Assembly (NCBI RefSeq): GCF_022808715.1
Contig: NZ_JAKZKX010000018.1
Coordinates: 1-34,681, forward strand
DNA length: 34,681 nt
DNA from: Fundidesulfovibrio agrisoli
GTDB lineage: Bacteria > Desulfobacterota > Desulfovibrionia > Desulfovibrionales > Desulfovibrionaceae
Direction of reading: 5' to 3'
Position 1 is the stretch's first letter; each line of letters opens with the position of its first letter. A program made the translations under genes and the position numbers. The notes below the pieces were generated by a model. The model worked only from the letters and a program-made list of their open reading frames with translations, ran no database searches and was not told where the DNA came from. Below, piece by piece: positions 32,709-34,681 of this stretch.

Positions 32709-32796
32709 CCGCCGAGACAGATTTGCCAGGGCGGCAGTCGGGATCACCACGCCGGTTGCCGCCCAAATGAACGATACGCTGCACTCAACAATCGCA

Positions 32797-32824
32797 TTGA
32801 CTTACATTAAATATAAAATATACT
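32797..32824 (+). promoter_or_regulatory. Sigma-70-type promoter of the lipoprotein gene
   Basis: TTGACT (32797-32802) and TATACT (32819-32824) are separated by 16 bases, each matching five of six consensus positions. The region is very AT-rich (32795-32835), unlike the rest of the window. Transcription would start about 20 bases before the 32851 ATG. Confidence 0.72.
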
Positions 32825-32850
32825 ATTTTTGTCGTTCATCTGGAGTTACA

Positions 32851-33270
32851 ATGCGAAAAAGACACTTGCTCACCTCCGCCTCTCTCCTTCTGGCCGCACT
32901 GATCCTCTCCGGTTGCCTCGGCCGGACCAACTACACCAGGCTCGATCCCCGTTGCCGGGACTGGACGCGCAGCGGCGTCCGTTCCTGGCAGTTCGCCGAG
33001 TCCGGCCCCGACATGGACACCTTCTATGAATACTACATGTGCAAGCATGCCTATACGCACCACATGATCGGGGACACGACCTATTTCGAATCACACCCGG
33101 AAGAGGCGCTCGACACCATCCGGCGCAAAATCCCCCACGTGAGGAGCAACAACGAGCTCAATGCGGTCATCCGTCTGCTGCACCAGATGCTCGTTTTGAA
33201 GCTCTGCGACCAGGCGGAGTACGATCGCCTCACGGCGCAACTGCATGAAATCAACAAGACCCTCAGATGA
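32851..33270 (+). CDS. Small lipoprotein, function unknown
   Basis: An envelope lipoprotein of 139 residues. A basic start (MRKRH), hydrophobic core and lipobox LSGC place the lipid-modified cysteine at residue 22. The mature part is not recognised; it is polar and mostly helical, with three further cysteines (35, 64 and 137 region not all certain) and a conserved-looking core YYMCKHAYTHHMIGD. The residue after the cysteine is Leu, not Asp, so outer membrane sorting is expected. TGGAG lies seven bases before the ATG and a good promoter is at 32797-32824. It ends the AT-rich island; codon use here is closer to the host's. Confidence 0.75.
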   Translation: MRKRHLLTSASLLLAALILSGCLGRTNYTRLDPRCRDWTRSGVRSWQFAESGPDMDTFYEYYMCKHAYTHHMIGDTTYFESHPEEALDTIRRKIPHVRSNNELNAVIRLLHQMLVLKLCDQAEYDRLTAQLHEINKTLR

Positions 33271-33515
33271 CAAGCAGACGGCCCCGCAGCATCAGGACAA
33301 ATTTTGGGCACATCTCTAGAGCACGCCGGACGTAGCGTTTCCACGCTCTTCCTGGCTCATCCCCCCGCCCGAGCGGCTGGTTCGGGATTGACGGACACCC
33401 GTTGCGAGAGGAGGACCCTTTCGCCCCACCCCACGGGGCTGTTGCCCTCCCCGCGCATTTTCTATAAGGATGCAAAACAGCTGATAGTTCGCCAATTAAC
33501 GAGAGAGGAACTCCC

Positions 33516-34193
33516 ATGCTTATCCGCGACTGGATGACCAAAGACGTTATCTGCGTGCAGCCCGAGACATCCATGATGAAGGCCTCAAAGCTCATGCGCG
33601 AGCATAAAATCAGCAGGCTGCCGGTTGTGGACGACTCCAACCGCCTGCTGGGCATCGTCTCCGATCGCGACCTCAAGGAGGCCTCCCCCTCCAAGGCCAC
33701 ATCGCTGGACATGCACGAGCTGTACTACCTGCTCTCCGAGATCAAGGTCAAAGACATCATGACCAAAACCCCCCTGGCCGTGAAGCCCTCGGAGACCGTG
33801 GAAAAAGCCGCCGTGCTCATGATGAACAACAACTTCGGCGGCCTGCCCGTGGTTGACGACAACCTCAAGGTCGTGGGCATCCTCACCGACTCCGACGTGT
33901 TCAAGGTGCTGGTGAACATCACCGGCATCACCGAAGGCGGCGTGCAGCTGGCCTTCAGCCTGCCCAACAGCCCCGGCAGCCTCAAGTCCGTCATGGACGA
34001 CCTCAAGGGATACGACGCCCGCATCATCAGCGTGCTGACCAGCTTCACCCACGCCGACGAAGGCCACCGCGACGTCTACATCCGCATCCACGACCCCGAG
34101 AAGGCCGTGCTCACCCGCATGGTGGACGAACTGGGCCAGAAGTACACCCTGCTCTACTGGGTGCGCGACAACCTCAAGCCCATCGTCGCCTAG
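33516..34193 (+). CDS. CBS-domain pair protein with ACT-like C-terminus (AcuB-like)
   Basis: A cytoplasmic sensor protein of 225 residues with two CBS domains: about 1-58 (RDWMTKDVICVQPETSM, LPVVDDSNRLLGIVSDRDL) and about 77-132 (DIMTKTPLAVKPSETV, GGLPVVDDNLKVVGILTDSD). CBS pairs usually bind adenine nucleotides such as AMP, ATP or SAM. Residues about 140-215 resemble an ACT-like domain, the layout of Bacillus AcuB, linked to acetoin use. AGAGGA is eight bases before the ATG. A TATAAG box (33463-33468) may be its -10. A strong terminator follows, so it is monocistronic. No acetoin genes are nearby, so its function is open; energy sensing is a reasonable guess. Confidence 0.85.
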   Translation: MLIRDWMTKDVICVQPETSMMKASKLMREHKISRLPVVDDSNRLLGIVSDRDLKEASPSKATSLDMHELYYLLSEIKVKDIMTKTPLAVKPSETVEKAAVLMMNNNFGGLPVVDDNLKVVGILTDSDVFKVLVNITGITEGGVQLAFSLPNSPGSLKSVMDDLKGYDARIISVLTSFTHADEGHRDVYIRIHDPEKAVLTRMVDELGQKYTLLYWVRDNLKPIVA

Positions 34194-34216
34194 CCCGGCG
34201 CAACGCAACGAAAACG

Positions 34217-34251
34217 CCCCCGGCGCTCCATGCCTGGAGCGCCGGGGGTTT
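34217..34251 (+). terminator. Terminator after the CBS-domain gene
   Basis: CCCCCGGCGCTCCA (34217-34230) pairs perfectly with TGGAGCGCCGGGGG (34235-34248), a 14-bp stem with a TGCC loop followed by TTT. It starts 24 bases after the stop codon. Confidence 0.88.
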
Positions 34252-34342
34252 GCGCATCCTGCGGGCTTGACTTGCGGCCCGCGCGTCATAGTTCACTGGG
34301 CACGCACCCGCGTATGCTCCATTCATCCTCAAGGAGACTTCC

Positions 34343-34588
34343 ATGCTCGAAAAGCGCAACTGCCCCCATTGCGGCCAGGCCATGAGCGAATGGCTCGGCC
34401 CCCCGGAAAGCGGCTGGGGCATGATCCTGGTCTGCAACAACAACGAATGCGTCTACTTCAAGGGTTCCCCGCGCATGATCCGCCAAACCGAGGAGGAATC
34501 TCCCCTGGGTTGCCGCTACGCCGAGGACCCCGACAACAACTACACACCCTTCAGCCTGGTGGCCTGGCACGGCGCCTGCCGCGACTAG
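34343..34588 (+). CDS. Small zinc-ribbon protein, function unknown
   Basis: An 81-residue protein with a CPHC (7-10) and, about 20 residues later, CNNNEC (31-36), a spacing that suits a four-cysteine zinc ribbon as in Ogr/Delta-like or short regulator proteins. The second half has a conserved-looking MIRQTEEE, GCRYAEDPD and SLVAWHG, and two further cysteines. No signal or membrane segment. AAGGAG six bases before the ATG makes translation likely. It stands alone between a terminator and a 17-base C run. It may bind RNA, DNA or a partner; nothing in the context decides. Confidence 0.75.
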   Translation: MLEKRNCPHCGQAMSEWLGPPESGWGMILVCNNNECVYFKGSPRMIRQTEEESPLGCRYAEDPDNNYTPFSLVAWHGACRD

Positions 34589-34616
34589 GCTTCCCACCGC
34601 CGGGAACCGCTTCGGG

Positions 34617-34633
34617 CCCCCCCCCCCCCCCCC
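34617..34633 (+). repeat. 17-base poly-C run
   Basis: An uninterrupted run of 17 C follows the zinc-ribbon gene by 28 bases. Runs this long are prone to slippage and sequencing error. It may be a slippage tract upstream of the next gene or mark an assembly join. No gene is visible in 34589-34681. Confidence 0.8.
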
Positions 34634-34681
34634 GCCGGGCGGAGCATATTTAAATTCCGTAGAGCACCGCGTGGTAACCCC

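Noticed and set aside
1-34681. CRISPR arrays, tRNA or rRNA genes, insertion sequences
   Set aside because: No regularly spaced direct repeats with spacers, no cloverleaf or rRNA segments and no transposase gene were recognised by eye.

Overview
The window is high-GC DNA from a Gram-negative anaerobe, most likely a sulfate reducer of the Desulfovibrionaceae (Desulfovibrio/Fundidesulfovibrio type). The main reasons are a class I hybrid cluster protein with the anaerobe-type N-terminal cysteine spacing, a homotrimeric-porin-like outer membrane protein, a DhnA-type class I aldolase, a type I-alpha glutamine synthetase, and a CRP/FNR-type palindrome in front of hcp that resembles HcpR sites. This placement is inferred from gene content; no database was searched.

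Layout. (1) 347-2376, minus: cbiM-cbiQ-cbiO, a minimal energy-coupling-factor metal transporter with no CbiN. Divergent from it, 2601-5506, plus: znuA-znuC-znuB and a Fur-family regulator (probably zur), all overlapping or tightly spaced. A perfect 7-bp inverted repeat lies between the -35 and -10 elements of the znu promoter. (2) 5595-7897: class I fructose-bisphosphate aldolase and an exported DUF1571-like protein. (3) 7898-8413: a gene-free stretch with two oppositely oriented copies of a hairpin repeat (a third copy is at 270-319) around a 30-bp stem-loop. (4) 8414-10158: a YraQ/ArsP-type permease overlapping a TIGR03943-type partner. (5) 10314-13021, minus: an ADP-ribosylglycohydrolase-family protein and hcp; the putative HcpR site is centred at -41.5 from the predicted hcp start. 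(6) 13224-15960: a membrane diguanylate cyclase overlapping a porin. (7) 16130-20310: hisI-cdsA-dxr-rseP-tsaB, every junction overlapping by 1 or 4 bases. (8) 20479-23074: glnA and a class V PLP enzyme, each followed by a terminator. (9) 23185-28690, minus: a small unknown protein, cheW with its chemoreceptor, a divergent lpxK-like gene, a Bax-inhibitor-1 protein and a PAS protein. (10) 28714-31563, minus: acetyl-CoA synthetase preceded by a LytTR regulator whose receiver domain lacks the phosphorylation residues; these probably form one unit with the PAS gene. (11) 31564-33270: a less GC-rich island with a small unknown ORF, a DUF4157-like protein whose HExxH has become EExxH, and a short lipoprotein, behind AT-rich promoters. 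(12) 33516-34588: a CBS-CBS-ACT protein and a small zinc-ribbon protein; a 17-base C run follows.

How the genes fit together. The left end looks like metal homeostasis (zinc, and nickel or cobalt). The middle is housekeeping metabolism for envelope, isoprenoids, tRNA modification and nitrogen. The right end is signalling, with a possible acetate or energy-status module around acs. The features most worth follow-up are the covarying hairpin repeats with GNA loops, the degenerate-receiver LytTR/acs unit, the EExxH island, the altered ADP-ribosylglycohydrolase active site and the degenerate LpxK P-loop.
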